Positions 34,735 through 43,606 of a DNA stretch of 64,000 nt are shown piece by piece. Made by a program: the position numbers and the translations under genes. The stretch spans positions 62,001 to 126,000 of the forward strand of contig JABEVE010000029.1 in assembly GCA_013044035.1 (NCBI GenBank). The letters run 5' to 3'. Below the pieces are notes generated by a model, which saw nothing but the letters and a program-made list of their open reading frames with translations, was not told the origin of the DNA and made no database searches. Positions within the stretch are counted from its first letter, which is position 1. Each line of letters starts with the position of its first letter. This DNA is from Burkholderiales bacterium. Its GTDB lineage: Bacteria; Pseudomonadota; Gammaproteobacteria; Burkholderiales; Burkholderiaceae_C.

Positions 34735-35988
34735 ATGCCTTTCAAGATGCCCCGATCCCTGGCCCTGCTCGCACTGGCAGCAGCGCTGAGTTGCGCCTGC
34801 CTTGCCCAGGCTGCCCCGAAACCCGCCGCCGCGCCCGCGCCCCTATCCGCCCCGGTCGCCACGGGTGCCGGCAATGTGCCCACCGGGCCCACCGCGGCGC
34901 TGCTCGAATCTGTGCCGCTGCCCAATATGCAGGCGCGCAGCTGGCTGGTGCTGGACATGACCAGCAACCAGATCCTGGCCGAACAGCATGCCAACCAGCA
35001 AGAGGCACCGGCCTCGCTGACCAAGCTGATGACGGCCTACCTCACCTTCAAAGCGCTGAAAGACGGCTCCGTCAAGCTCAACCAGATGGTGACCGAAACC
35101 AACGAGGCCTGGCGCACCGGGGGCTCGCGCATGTTTATCGATCCGCGCGTGCCGGTGTCGGTCAACGATCTGATCCTGGGCATGATCGTGCAATCGGGCA
35201 ACGACGCGGCGATGACCCTGGCGCAGACCGTGGGCGGCTCGGTCTCGGCCTTCGTCGGCATGATGAACCGCCAGGCGCAGCAGTGGGACTTGAAGGGCAC
35301 GCATTTCATGGACCCGACCGGCCTGCCCGATCCAGGCCATCACACCACCGCGCATGACCTCTCCGTCATCGCCGCGCACATCATCCGCGACTTTCCCGCC
35401 GACTATGCCCGCTACTTCAAGGTCAAGGAATTCACCTACAACCACATCACCCAGCCCAACCGCGTGAGCCTGCTGTTCACCGACCCTTCGGTGGACGGCA
35501 TGAAAACCGGCTACACCAAGGAGGCGGGCTACTGCATGATCACCTCGGCGCAGCGCAACTTCCCCAACGGCCCGCGCCGGTTGCTCACCGTGGTGATGGG
35601 TACGCCGAGCGAGCATGCGCGCGGAGCCGAGAGCGAGAAGCTGCTGAACTGGGCGTTCCAGAACTTCGACGACATTCATGTGGTGACGGCCAACAAGCCG
35701 GTGCTCGCCGCCCATGTCTGGAAGGGCGAGACAGACCAGGTGCAGCTCGGCAGCTTCGACACCCTGGCGGTGAGCGTGCCGCGCGGCGACGGCGCCAAGA
35801 TCAAGACTACGGTGCAGCGCCCCGACCCCCTGGTGGCGCCCATTGCCCGAGGCCAGAGCATCGGCACGCTGCAGGTCACGCTCGACGGCAAGCCCGTGGC
35901 CAGCTACCCGCTGGTGGCGCTGGACGCCGTGCCGCAAGCCGGCTTCTTCAAGCGCGTGTGGGATTCGCTGCGCCTGGCGATCAAATGA
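34735..35988 (+). CDS. dacC: D-alanyl-D-alanine carboxypeptidase (PBP5/6 type)
   Basis: Penicillin-binding protein of 417 residues acting in the periplasm to trim the terminal D-Ala of peptidoglycan stem peptides. A signal peptide (LALLALAAALSCACLAQA) is followed by an Ala/Pro-rich spacer. The active site is complete: Ser94-Leu-Thr-Lys97, IVQSGNDAAMTLA and DGMKTGYTKEAGYC. The C-terminal PBP5 domain and the amphipathic anchor (FFKRVWDSLRLAIK) are present. The 241-base upstream gap holds no gene. Confidence 0.94.
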   Translation: MPFKMPRSLALLALAAALSCACLAQAAPKPAAAPAPLSAPVATGAGNVPTGPTAALLESVPLPNMQARSWLVLDMTSNQILAEQHANQQEAPASLTKLMTAYLTFKALKDGSVKLNQMVTETNEAWRTGGSRMFIDPRVPVSVNDLILGMIVQSGNDAAMTLAQTVGGSVSAFVGMMNRQAQQWDLKGTHFMDPTGLPDPGHHTTAHDLSVIAAHIIRDFPADYARYFKVKEFTYNHITQPNRVSLLFTDPSVDGMKTGYTKEAGYCMITSAQRNFPNGPRRLLTVVMGTPSEHARGAESEKLLNWAFQNFDDIHVVTANKPVLAAHVWKGETDQVQLGSFDTLAVSVPRGDGAKIKTTVQRPDPLVAPIARGQSIGTLQVTLDGKPVASYPLVALDAVPQAGFFKRVWDSLRLAIK

Positions 35989-36129
35989 CGCCGATCGGAG
36001 TGGCGCGAAACCGCCGCCCGCGGCGATGACGGACGCCCGGTTGCCACGCCGTTCACCCGGTCGTTTTCATGGGTTTGTCACGAGCGCCGCGCGTCACGAC
36101 TGACGCTGGTGGATGCCGGCTGTGGCAGC

Positions 36130-37494
36130 TCAGGCCGCGATCGCCGATTCCTGCTCCAGCCACTCGCCACGCAGCGAATGCGGCATCGCCGCGGTGATGC
36201 GCACCGGCAGCAGCGCGCCCACCAGTTGGCTCACCCGTTGCGCCGGCACGGCGAAATTGACGATGCGGTTGTTGCCGGTGCGGCCCTGCAGTTCAGCTGC
36301 GTTCTTGCGGCTGGCACCTTCCACCAGCACATGCTGCAAGGTGCCGACCATGGCTTGCGAGATCGTCTGCGCATGGGCCTCGATGCGTGCCTGCAAGGTT
36401 TGCAACCGCGCCAGCTTCACGGCGGCCGGTGTGCCGTCGACCAGGTTGGCCGCGGGGGTGCCCGGGCGCGGGCTGAAGATGAAGCTGAAGCTGGCATCGA
36501 AGCCGACCTCGTCCACCAGCTTCAGAAGCTGCGCGAAGTCGGCGTCGGACTCGCCAGGGAAGCCGACGATGAAGTCCGAGGAGATGGTGATGCCGGGACG
36601 CACGGCGCGTAGCCGGCGCACGATGTGTTTGAACTGCAGCGCGGTGTAGCCCCGCTTCATCGCCGACAGAATGCGGTCGGAGCCATGCTGCACCGGCAGA
36701 TGCACATGCGGCACGAGTTGCGCAATGCGGCCGTGCGCCTCGATCAGGCGCTCGGTGAATTCGTTGGGATGGCTGGTGGTATAGCGCAGGCGCTCGATCC
36801 CCGGAACGGCGGCGACATAGTCCAGCAGCATGGCGAAATCACCCTCACCAGCGTCCGCCCCGCCGTCGAGCGGAGCCCGCCAGGCATTGACATTCTGCCC
36901 CAGCAGGGTGATTTCCTTCACCCCTTGCGCCGCGAGTTCCGCGACTTCGGTGAGCACGTCTTCGAGCGGCCGAGACACTTCCTCGCCACGGGTGTAGGGC
37001 ACGACGCAATAGCTGCAATATTTGCTGCAGCCTTCCATGATGGAGACGAAAGCGGTGGCGCCTTCGGCACGCGCCGGCGGCAGGTGGTCGAACTTCTCGA
37101 TCTCCGGAAAGCTGATGTCCACCTGCGCCTGGCCGGTGCGCTCGCGCGCCGCCAACAGCTCCGGCAGTCGATGCAGGGTTTGCGGGCCGAACACCAGATC
37201 GACATACGGCGCGCGCGCGACGATGGCCGCGCCCTCCTGGCTGGCCACGCAGCCAGCCACACCGATACGCAGTTCGGGTTTAGCGGCCTTCAGCGCGCGC
37301 AACCGGCCCAGGTCGCTGAACACCTTGTCCTGCGCCTTCTCGCGGATCGAGCAGGTGTTGAGCAGGATGAGATCCGCGTCCTCCGGTTTGTCGGTTGATT
37401 CATAGGTCTGGTCGGCGTCGAGCACATCGGCCATCTTGGCCGAGTCATACTCGTTCATCTGGCAACCAAAGGTCTTGATGTAGAGCTTCTTCAT
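36130..37494 (-). CDS. miaB: tRNA-2-methylthio-N6-dimethylallyladenosine synthase
   Basis: Radical SAM methylthiotransferase of 454 residues that modifies A37 of tRNAs reading UNN codons. The N-terminal cluster cysteines include [23 protein letters not shown] and [11 protein letters not shown]. The radical SAM motif is [18 protein letters not shown]. The C-terminal TRAM domain includes [13 protein letters not shown]. It converges with dacC across a 141-base gap without a clear terminator. Confidence 0.97.
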   Translation of the reverse strand: MKKLYIKTFGCQMNEYDSAKMADVLDADQTYESTDKPEDADLILLNTCSIREKAQDKVFSDLGRLRALKAAKPELRIGVAGCVASQEGAAIVARAPYVDLVFGPQTLHRLPELLAARERTGQAQVDISFPEIEKFDHLPPARAEGATAFVSIMEGCSKYCSYCVVPYTRGEEVSRPLEDVLTEVAELAAQGVKEITLLGQNVNAWRAPLDGGADAGEGDFAMLLDYVAAVPGIERLRYTTSHPNEFTERLIEAHGRIAQLVPHVHLPVQHGSDRILSAMKRGYTALQFKHIVRRLRAVRPGITISSDFIVGFPGESDADFAQLLKLVDEVGFDASFSFIFSPRPGTPAANLVDGTPAAVKLARLQTLQARIEAHAQTISQAMVGTLQHVLVEGASRKNAAELQGRTGNNRIVNFAVPAQRVSQLVGALLPVRITAAMPHSLRGEWLEQESAIAA

Positions 37495-37587
37495 GGCGAT
37501 GCATGCGTGTCAAGCGCGAAGGCGCGAGCAGGTGCGCGGAGGCGTCGAGGGCGATCGGGCTGGCAGGAGTGGTTGGGCGGGGCCGGT

Positions 37588-37977
37588 TCAGCCCGCGCCG
37601 AAGCCGCAGTTGGATGCGGCATTGGGCACCGTGGCCAGCGACGGATCCTTGGGACTCACGAGCCAGACGCGGAACACGCTGCCCGAAGCGTCGCGCAGAA
37701 ACACGACCGCGCTGGCCAGCCCCGGCAATTGACCGGTCAGCACCACGCGCTGCTCGGCATCGAGCACACGCACGCCCGGACCCAGGGTGTAAGGGATGCA
37801 GTTGATGGTGATGTCGGGCCAGGCGCCGAAGGTGGCCACGCCTTTGAGGCTGCCGCCCGGGAACAGGCGCTCCATCTGGGCTTGCGCCAGGCCGGTGCTC
37901 AGCATACCGAGCAGCATGGCAAGACCGAGCCGAAGACTCGCCAAACGCAGGGAATTGGTGCGAAACACGCGGTTCAT
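37588..37977 (-). CDS. Secreted hypothetical protein
   Basis: Protein of 129 residues with a clear signal peptide (ASLRLGLAMLLGMLSTGLAQA) ending near residue 34. The mature part has two cysteines (INCIPYTLGPG and ASNCGFGAG) that may form a disulfide and a predicted beta-rich fold around VRVLDAEQRVVLTGQLPGLA. I do not recognise the family. It lies just upstream of miaB in the same direction. A longer in-frame start exists but would remove the signal peptide from the N terminus. Confidence 0.7.
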   Translation of the reverse strand: MNRVFRTNSLRLASLRLGLAMLLGMLSTGLAQAQMERLFPGGSLKGVATFGAWPDITINCIPYTLGPGVRVLDAEQRVVLTGQLPGLASAVVFLRDASGSVFRVWLVSPKDPSLATVPNAASNCGFGAG

Positions 37978-38110
37978 GGTGTTGATCCAGAGGCGTGAAG
38001 GTCGTTCGACCCGAACTTGCCGCAGGGCCCGACAGGCACGCAGCACAAGCCAAAATGGTAGCAGCCGTGGCGTCTTGGCAGACACTCCGCGGTGATCGAT
38101 GGGCACGACC

Positions 38111-38674
38111 TCAGTCGTACACCCTGGCCTGTGCCAGACGCGGCGCTGCCGCATCCTTGGCCGCCAGGCTGGGCTGATCGTCCGGCAGGTTCAGCCCAGC
38201 CAGCGGCCAGGTGATCGCCAATTGCGGGTCGTTCCACACCAGATTGCGGTCATGCTCGGGGTACCAGTAATCCGTGGTCTTGTAGAGAAAGTCGGCGCTC
38301 TCGCTCAGCACCACGAAGCCGTGGCCGAAACCCGGCGGCACCCAGAGCTGGCGCTGGTTGTCCGCGGTGAGTTCCACCCCCACCCATTGCCCGAAGCGCG
38401 ACGAACTGCGCCGCAGGTCCACCGCCACGTCCCACACCGCACCCGCCACGGCGCGCACCAGCTTGCCCTGCGGCTTGACGAGCTGGTAGTGCAGGCCGCG
38501 CAGCACCCCGCGCACCGAGCGCGAGTGGTTGTCCTGCACGAACTCCACGTCCAGCCCGGTGGCGGCAGCGAAGGCTTTGCGGTTGTAGCTCTCGAAGAAA
38601 AAGCCGCGGGCGTCGCCGAAGACCCGGGGCTCCAGGATCAGCACCTCGGGCAGGGCGGTGGGGATGACGTTCAT
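38111..38674 (-). CDS. rfbC: dTDP-4-dehydrorhamnose 3,5-epimerase
   Basis: Cupin-fold epimerase of 187 residues in dTDP-L-rhamnose synthesis. Family marks are [32 protein letters not shown] with the catalytic histidine, and [15 protein letters not shown] with [14 protein letters not shown]. The start overlaps the rfbA stop by four bases (ATGA), so the two are one unit. rfbB and rfbD are not in the window. dTDP-rhamnose is used for lipopolysaccharide or exopolysaccharide. Confidence 0.96.
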   Translation of the reverse strand: MNVIPTALPEVLILEPRVFGDARGFFFESYNRKAFAAATGLDVEFVQDNHSRSVRGVLRGLHYQLVKPQGKLVRAVAGAVWDVAVDLRRSSSRFGQWVGVELTADNQRQLWVPPGFGHGFVVLSESADFLYKTTDYWYPEHDRNLVWNDPQLAITWPLAGLNLPDDQPSLAAKDAAAPRLAQARVYD

Positions 38675-39561
38675 GCGCTCTCCTGCAGCAGCCGCAGCAG
38701 ATACTGGCCGTAGCCGTTCTTGCGCATGGGTTGGGCCAGGCGCTGCAGTTGCGCGGCGTCGATCCACCCGGCGTGGTAGGCGATTTCCTCCGGGCAGGCC
38801 ACTTTGAGGCCCTGGCGCTTCTCGATGGTGGCGATGAATTGCCCGGCTTCGAGCAGGCTGTCGTGGGTGCCGGTATCGAGCCAGGCGTAGCCGCGCCCCA
38901 GGGTCTGCACTTGCAGCGTGCCCTGCTCCAGGTAGACGCGGTTGACGTCGGTGATCTCCAGTTCGCCGCGCGGCGAGGGCTTGAGGCTTGCGGCAATGTC
39001 GCAAACCTGGCGGTCGTAGAAGTACAGGCCGGTGACGGCGTAGCTGCTCTTCGGCCTGGGGGGCTTTTCTTCGATGCTGATGGCGCGGCCGGTGGCGTCG
39101 AACTCGACCACACCGTAGCGCTCGGGGTCGTGCACGTGGTAGGCGTAGACGGTGGCGCCCACGCTCTGGGCGTTGGCGGTTTTCAGCGAGGCCTGCAGGT
39201 CGTGGCCCCAGAACAGGTTGTCGCCGAGCACCAGCGCGCTGGCGGCGTTGCCGATGAAGTCGCGGCCGATGAGAAAGGCTTGCGCCAGGCCGTCGGGGGA
39301 GGGCTGCACGGCGTAGTGCAGGTTCAGGCCCCACTGGCTGCCGTCGCCGAGCAGTTGGGCAAAGCGCGGGGTGTCTTGCGGGGTGGAGATGATGAGCACG
39401 TCGCGGATGCCGGCGAGCAGCAGGGCGCTCAAGGGGTAGTAGATCATCGGCTTGTCGTACACCGGCAGCAGTTGCTTGCTCACCGCTTGGGTGACGGGAT
39501 AGAGCCGGGTGCCGGAGCCGCCGGCGAGGATGAGGCCTTTGCGTGACTGGGGCACGTTCAT
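38671..39561 (-). CDS. rfbA: Glucose-1-phosphate thymidylyltransferase
   Basis: Nucleotidyltransferase of 296 residues making dTDP-glucose, the first step of dTDP-rhamnose synthesis. The nucleotide-binding loop is [15 protein letters not shown] with [28 protein letters not shown] and [19 protein letters not shown] are further signatures. The chosen ATG gives the standard N terminus ([15 protein letters not shown]). Confidence 0.97.
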   Translation of the reverse strand: MNVPQSRKGLILAGGSGTRLYPVTQAVSKQLLPVYDKPMIYYPLSALLLAGIRDVLIISTPQDTPRFAQLLGDGSQWGLNLHYAVQPSPDGLAQAFLIGRDFIGNAASALVLGDNLFWGHDLQASLKTANAQSVGATVYAYHVHDPERYGVVEFDATGRAISIEEKPPRPKSSYAVTGLYFYDRQVCDIAASLKPSPRGELEITDVNRVYLEQGTLQVQTLGRGYAWLDTGTHDSLLEAGQFIATIEKRQGLKVACPEEIAYHAGWIDAAQLQRLAQPMRKNGYGQYLLRLLQESA

Positions 39562-39940
39562 GAACGATCCGCGTTGCATGCGATGGGAATGAGGGGTGAC
39601 CAGGAGCTTACAAAACACGACCGACTCGGGCGCGCAATGGATAAAAGATGTTAAACGCCCGGCTTGTGGACTGAAGCCCCGTCGGGTGGCGCCTGAGGCG
39701 ATCGATGAATGCCCGATTTCCGGTTGTGCCTCCGCTGCGACAAATCGGGGTTCGAGGTATTGGCGCGGTGCTGGTAGGCGAGCGTGTTCCAGGTTGAGCA
39801 GGTGGGTGCAGCCCTTCGCTTGCAACATTCGACTATCTTGCTGTGAGCGAGACAGCGTCGGCGTTCAGGGCACTGGAGCAGGACACCGACTCGTTCACTC
39901 AAACGCCCAAGCCCTGGCGCACCTCTGACCATCAATCAAC
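39562..39940. other. rfbA-srkA divergent intergenic region
   Basis: 379 bases between divergent genes with no convincing coding frame. It contains one perfect 8-base inverted repeat, CCCGATTT (39712-39719) and AAATCGGG (39742-39749), with a 22-base spacer. The stretch ATAAAAGATGTTAAA near 39642 is AT-rich and may be part of the rfbA promoter. Confidence 0.45.
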
Positions 39941-40918
39941 GTGACTCCCGACACTGCCTATGTCGACCTGACGCCCGATCGCCTCCTCAACGCAATCGAC
40001 ACCCTCGGCACGCGTTGCGATGGCCGGCTGCTGCAATTGAACAGTTTCGAGAACCGCGTCTACCAGGTCGGGCTCGAGGACGGCAGCCAGCGCATCGCCA
40101 AGTTCTACCGGCCCGGACGCTGGAGCGATGCGGCGATCCTCGAAGAGCATGCGTTCACGCTCGAGTTGGCGCAGCGGGAAATTCCCGCCATAGCACCGCT
40201 GTCGTTCAACGGCCAAACGCTGCACCATGGCGATGGCCATCGTTTCGCGCTGTTCGCCAGCCAGGGCGGCAGGACGCCGGAACTCGAGCGCGACGAGACC
40301 CTCGAGTGGCTGGGGCGTTTCCTCGGCCGCATGCATGCGGTTGGTGCCGGCAGCACGTACAGGGCGCGACCCTCGCTCGGCATCCGGAGCTTCGGCATCG
40401 AGCCGCGCAATGTGCTCGCTGCCGGAGATTGGCTGCCCGAGGACTTGCGGGCGGCCTGGATCAGCGTCGCCGATCAGGCGCTCGAGGGCGTGAACCGCGC
40501 CTATCAGGTTGCCGGCGACGTGCAGGTGCTGCGGTTGCACGGTGACTGCCACGCCGGCAATATCCTCTGGACCGGCAGCGGCCCGCATTTCGTCGACTTC
40601 GACGACAGTCGCAGCGGACCCGCGGTACAGGATCTGTGGATGCTGCTCTCTGGCGACGCGGCGGACATGCGGCGCCAGCTCGCGGCACTGTTGCGCGGCT
40701 ACGCCATGTTCCGCGTGTTCGACGACCGCGAGTTGCATCTCGTCGAGGCGCTACGCACGCTGCGCCTCATCCACTACAGCGCCTGGATCGCCAGCCGCTG
40801 GCACGACCCGGCCTTCCCCGCCGCCTTCCCATGGTTTGGCAGCACCCGCTACTGGCAGGACCGCATCCTGGAGTTGCGCGAACAAGTGGCGCTGATGCAG
40901 GAACCGCCGTTGCTGTGA
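39941..40918 (+). CDS. srkA: Stress response serine/threonine protein kinase SrkA (YihE)
   Basis: Aminoglycoside-phosphotransferase-fold kinase of 325 residues. Key parts are FENRVYQVGLEDG (glycine loop region), IAKFYRPGRWSDAAILEEH with the ATP lysine, RLHGDCHAGNILW (catalytic loop) and VDFDDSRSGPAVQDLW (metal-binding DFD). The start is GTG. SrkA protects cells against MazF-linked death and oxidative stress in E. coli. It converges with the amidohydrolase gene. Confidence 0.94.
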   Translation: MTPDTAYVDLTPDRLLNAIDTLGTRCDGRLLQLNSFENRVYQVGLEDGSQRIAKFYRPGRWSDAAILEEHAFTLELAQREIPAIAPLSFNGQTLHHGDGHRFALFASQGGRTPELERDETLEWLGRFLGRMHAVGAGSTYRARPSLGIRSFGIEPRNVLAAGDWLPEDLRAAWISVADQALEGVNRAYQVAGDVQVLRLHGDCHAGNILWTGSGPHFVDFDDSRSGPAVQDLWMLLSGDAADMRRQLAALLRGYAMFRVFDDRELHLVEALRTLRLIHYSAWIASRWHDPAFPAAFPWFGSTRYWQDRILELREQVALMQEPPLL

Positions 40919-41025
40919 GCCGCCCCTGCGGGAATCAGCACGGCTTGGCGCGGCGCAAAAGCAAGATGGACCGCCGTGCACCGCCGGCTTGTCCGTCTTT
41001 CGCAGGCGGTCGCGGCAGCGCCGGA

Positions 41026-41853
41026 TCAGGCGAAATCGAACAGCCTGGCGGCTGTGTCATGCATCAACTGCCGGCGCTCAGCCGCGGTGAACATTCGCTC
41101 CCAGCGCCGCAGCATCGGTCCGAAATCCAGACGGAACGGAGCCTTCAGGTACGGCCAGTCGGAAGCCCACATGCAGTGCTCCGTGCCGAAAGCCTGCACG
41201 AGCGCCTCGATGTACGGTTCGACGTCGGGGAAGGGGAACGGGGTTTCGGCAAACTTGGCTTCACCCGATAACTTGACCGCCGCGCGTCTTTCCCGCCCCA
41301 GAGCCAACAGGGTCTGGAACCCGGGCTGCCGCAGACCGCGCGAGACGACGGGGCGCCCGCAGTGATCGAACATCAGCCGCAGATCGGGGACGCTGTTGAG
41401 CATCGGCAGCAGCTCGACGAGTTGGTCTCCCTCGATCTGGAACTGCGCCCACAGGCCTAGCTCAGCGAGGCGTAACAGCAGCGGACGCAGTCCGGCGCAG
41501 TAGGCCACGCCGTGCATCGCCGGGTTGAACGCGAGACCCAGCACGCCCCGCGCCTTCAGCGCCGCCAGAGTTTCCAGCGAAACGTCTTGCGGCAGCACGA
41601 CGATGCCCTTGAACTTGCCGCCCCCGGTGTCGAGGGCATGGAGCAGGCAGCGGTTATCGATGTTGTAGCCCGAGTTCGGCCCGACCAGCAGTGCGTGGGT
41701 CACGTTAAAGCAGGCCATGACCTGCTCGAAGTAGCCCTGCGCGCCGATTTCCTGACCCGCCGGACGGTATGCGACATCCGGCGCATAGGGAAAATGGTCG
41801 GGGTCGAGCAGGTGGCAGTGGGTGTCGATCTTGGGCTGGTCGAAAACACTCAT
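41026..41853 (-). CDS. Amidohydrolase-2 family lactonase-like hydrolase
   Basis: Metal-dependent TIM-barrel hydrolase of 275 residues in the family of 2-pyrone-4,6-dicarboxylate lactonase (LigI) and sugar lactonases. The first metal motif is KIDTHCHLLDPDHFPY, followed by LMFDHCGRP and the late acidic CMWASDWPYLK. The PY/YRP spacing near the N terminus resembles LigI. As the last gene of the minus-strand operon it may open a lactone formed from the cyclic substrate. A different lactone or carboxylic-acid substrate is possible. Confidence 0.85.
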   Translation of the reverse strand: MSVFDQPKIDTHCHLLDPDHFPYAPDVAYRPAGQEIGAQGYFEQVMACFNVTHALLVGPNSGYNIDNRCLLHALDTGGGKFKGIVVLPQDVSLETLAALKARGVLGLAFNPAMHGVAYCAGLRPLLLRLAELGLWAQFQIEGDQLVELLPMLNSVPDLRLMFDHCGRPVVSRGLRQPGFQTLLALGRERRAAVKLSGEAKFAETPFPFPDVEPYIEALVQAFGTEHCMWASDWPYLKAPFRLDFGPMLRRWERMFTAAERRQLMHDTAARLFDFA

Positions 41854-41881
41854 GGCGATGGCCGGGCGGGAGATGGGCAGC

Positions 41882-42718
41882 TCAGAATGTCGCGGCCAGT
41901 GCGGCGCGCAGTTCGTCGGTGATCTGCGGCTGCACGCCGAACCAGAGTTCGAAGCCGCGACGCGCCTGGTTGAGCAACATCCCCAGGCCGTTGACCGTCG
42001 GATTGCCGCGCTCGCGCGCGGCGGCCAGCAGCGGAGTCTCGAGCGGGATGTAAATCACGTCGGACACCAGCGCCGTCTTCGGCAGACGGTCGAGATGCAG
42101 GTCCAGCGCGGGATGCCCATGCATGCCCTGGTTGGTGGTGTTGACCAGCAGCGCCACGTCGGCCAGGGCCTCGTGGCGCTCATCCCAGCCGTGCACCTCC
42201 ACTGCCGCGCCGAACTCGGCGGCCATCGCCTCGGCCTTGCCGCGCGTGCGGTTGATCAAGCGGATGCGCGGCGCGCCTTCGTCCAGCAGGCTCAGCACCA
42301 CCGCGCGCGCCGCGCCGCCGGCGCCCAGCACGGTCACCGGCCCAGCGCCGGCATTCCAGTCCGGCTTGGCGTCTCGCAGGCATTGGATGTAGCCGTAGCC
42401 ATCGAAGTTGTAGCCAGTCAGCGAACCATCGATTCCGGCGACCACCGTGTTGACCGCGCCCATACGGCGCGCCAGCGGATGGATCACATCCAGCATGGGC
42501 ATGATTGTCACCTTGTGCGGAATGGTCACGTTGCAGCCGGCGATACCCAAGGCGCGGATTCCACGCACGGCGTCGGTGAGATGCTCCGGCCTGACCGGGA
42601 ACAGCCCATACGCGGCCTGGAGCTTGTGCTCGCGCACCCAAAAATTGTGGATCACCGGTGAGCGCGAATGCGCGACCGGCCATCCCATCACTCCCGCGAA
42701 TTTGAAAGTCTTGTCCAT
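41882..42718 (-). CDS. Shikimate/quinate dehydrogenase family protein (AroE-like, complete motifs)
   Basis: Protein of 278 residues with the AroE fold. The substrate-binding serine pair is intact in VAHSRSPVIHN (Ser18, Ser20), the catalytic lysine lies in NVTIPHKVTI and the aspartate in GYNFDGYGY. The nucleotide-binding loop is VTVLGAGGAARAVVLS and NRTRGKAEA favours NADP. In a catabolic operon it may oxidise shikimate or quinate rather than make shikimate. ATG at 42718 has GGAG eight bases upstream. A second, altered AroE-like gene lies at 62297. Confidence 0.9.
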   Translation of the reverse strand: MDKTFKFAGVMGWPVAHSRSPVIHNFWVREHKLQAAYGLFPVRPEHLTDAVRGIRALGIAGCNVTIPHKVTIMPMLDVIHPLARRMGAVNTVVAGIDGSLTGYNFDGYGYIQCLRDAKPDWNAGAGPVTVLGAGGAARAVVLSLLDEGAPRIRLINRTRGKAEAMAAEFGAAVEVHGWDERHEALADVALLVNTTNQGMHGHPALDLHLDRLPKTALVSDVIYIPLETPLLAAARERGNPTVNGLGMLLNQARRGFELWFGVQPQITDELRAALAATF

Positions 42719-42737
42719 GCTCATCTCCATTGCCTCG

Positions 42738-43592
42738 TCAATGTGGGCTCGAATCGGACCTGGGGGGAAGGTCGCGCCGACCCGGTCCGGTATAGGTGTA
42801 GTCGATTTCTTTGGGCATTGGCCCCTTGATGCGCGCGCCCTGCTGCTTTTGCTCCCAGGCATGCGCAAGGATGCCGACCGATCGCGACAGGATGAACAAG
42901 CCGCGGCCGAGTTCGGGTTCGAAGCCGAGTTCGCAAAAAATCACCGCGGTGATGCCGTCGATGTTCATCGGGATGTGCCGCCCCTTGGCTGCACCCAGCG
43001 CGGCTTCGACAGCATGCCCGATCGCGGCGTAACGCCCGCTGACCGCACTGGCCTGCACCGCTTTCGCCACGAGTGCGAACAGGGGTGCGGTGCGTGGGTC
43101 GATCGGGTGGAAGCGGTGCCCGAAGCCGGGCACGATCTTGACCCCGGCCTCGCGCCAGCGTGCCAGAACCGCGCTGGCAGCCAACTGCAGGTCGCCTGCC
43201 GGGCCCGCCTCGGCGTCGATGGCGCGATAGAGCTCCATGCATTGCTGGCCGGCGCCGCCATGCACGTCGTCGAGCACGTTGATCGCCGAGGCCATCGCCC
43301 CGTTGACCGGCAGGCCGCAACTCACCGCCATGCGCGAAATCGCGATCGACGGCGCATGGGGTCCATGGTCGACTCCCGGCACAAGGGCGGCTTCGAGCAG
43401 ATCGGACTGCGCGCGACTCGGCAACTCGCCGCGGAGCATCAGCCAGATCATCTCGGGAAAACGCACCTGTCCGATCAATTGCTCGATCGGATAGCCTCGG
43501 ATGGCGATCTTGCCGGGGTGGATGTCGATGATGGAGGTTGACCACCAGTCGGATGCGGCTTGCACCAGCTCGGCACTCTGTTTGTCGTTCAT
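42738..43592 (-). CDS. Citryl-CoA lyase-like (short citrate synthase fold)
   Basis: Protein of 284 residues related to the lyase/citrate-synthase catalytic domain but much shorter than citrate synthase (about 430). Recognisable parts are IRGYPIEQLIGQVRFPEMIW, GLPVNGAMASAINVLDDVHG, GFGHRFHPIDPRTAPLF (conserved histidine region) and GLFILSRSVGILAHAWEQ. Such proteins are annotated citryl-CoA lyase and would split a CoA thioester of a hydroxy-tricarboxylic type to acetyl-CoA plus a keto acid. The substrate here is unknown. It starts 14 bases after the ALDH stop. Confidence 0.82.
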   Translation of the reverse strand: MNDKQSAELVQAASDWWSTSIIDIHPGKIAIRGYPIEQLIGQVRFPEMIWLMLRGELPSRAQSDLLEAALVPGVDHGPHAPSIAISRMAVSCGLPVNGAMASAINVLDDVHGGAGQQCMELYRAIDAEAGPAGDLQLAASAVLARWREAGVKIVPGFGHRFHPIDPRTAPLFALVAKAVQASAVSGRYAAIGHAVEAALGAAKGRHIPMNIDGITAVIFCELGFEPELGRGLFILSRSVGILAHAWEQKQQGARIKGPMPKEIDYTYTGPGRRDLPPRSDSSPH

Positions 43593-43606
43593 CTTGAAAC
43601 CCCGTT

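Noticed and set aside
39741-39775. tRNA-like GGTTCGA sequence
   Set aside because: No acceptor stem or anticodon arm can be formed around it.
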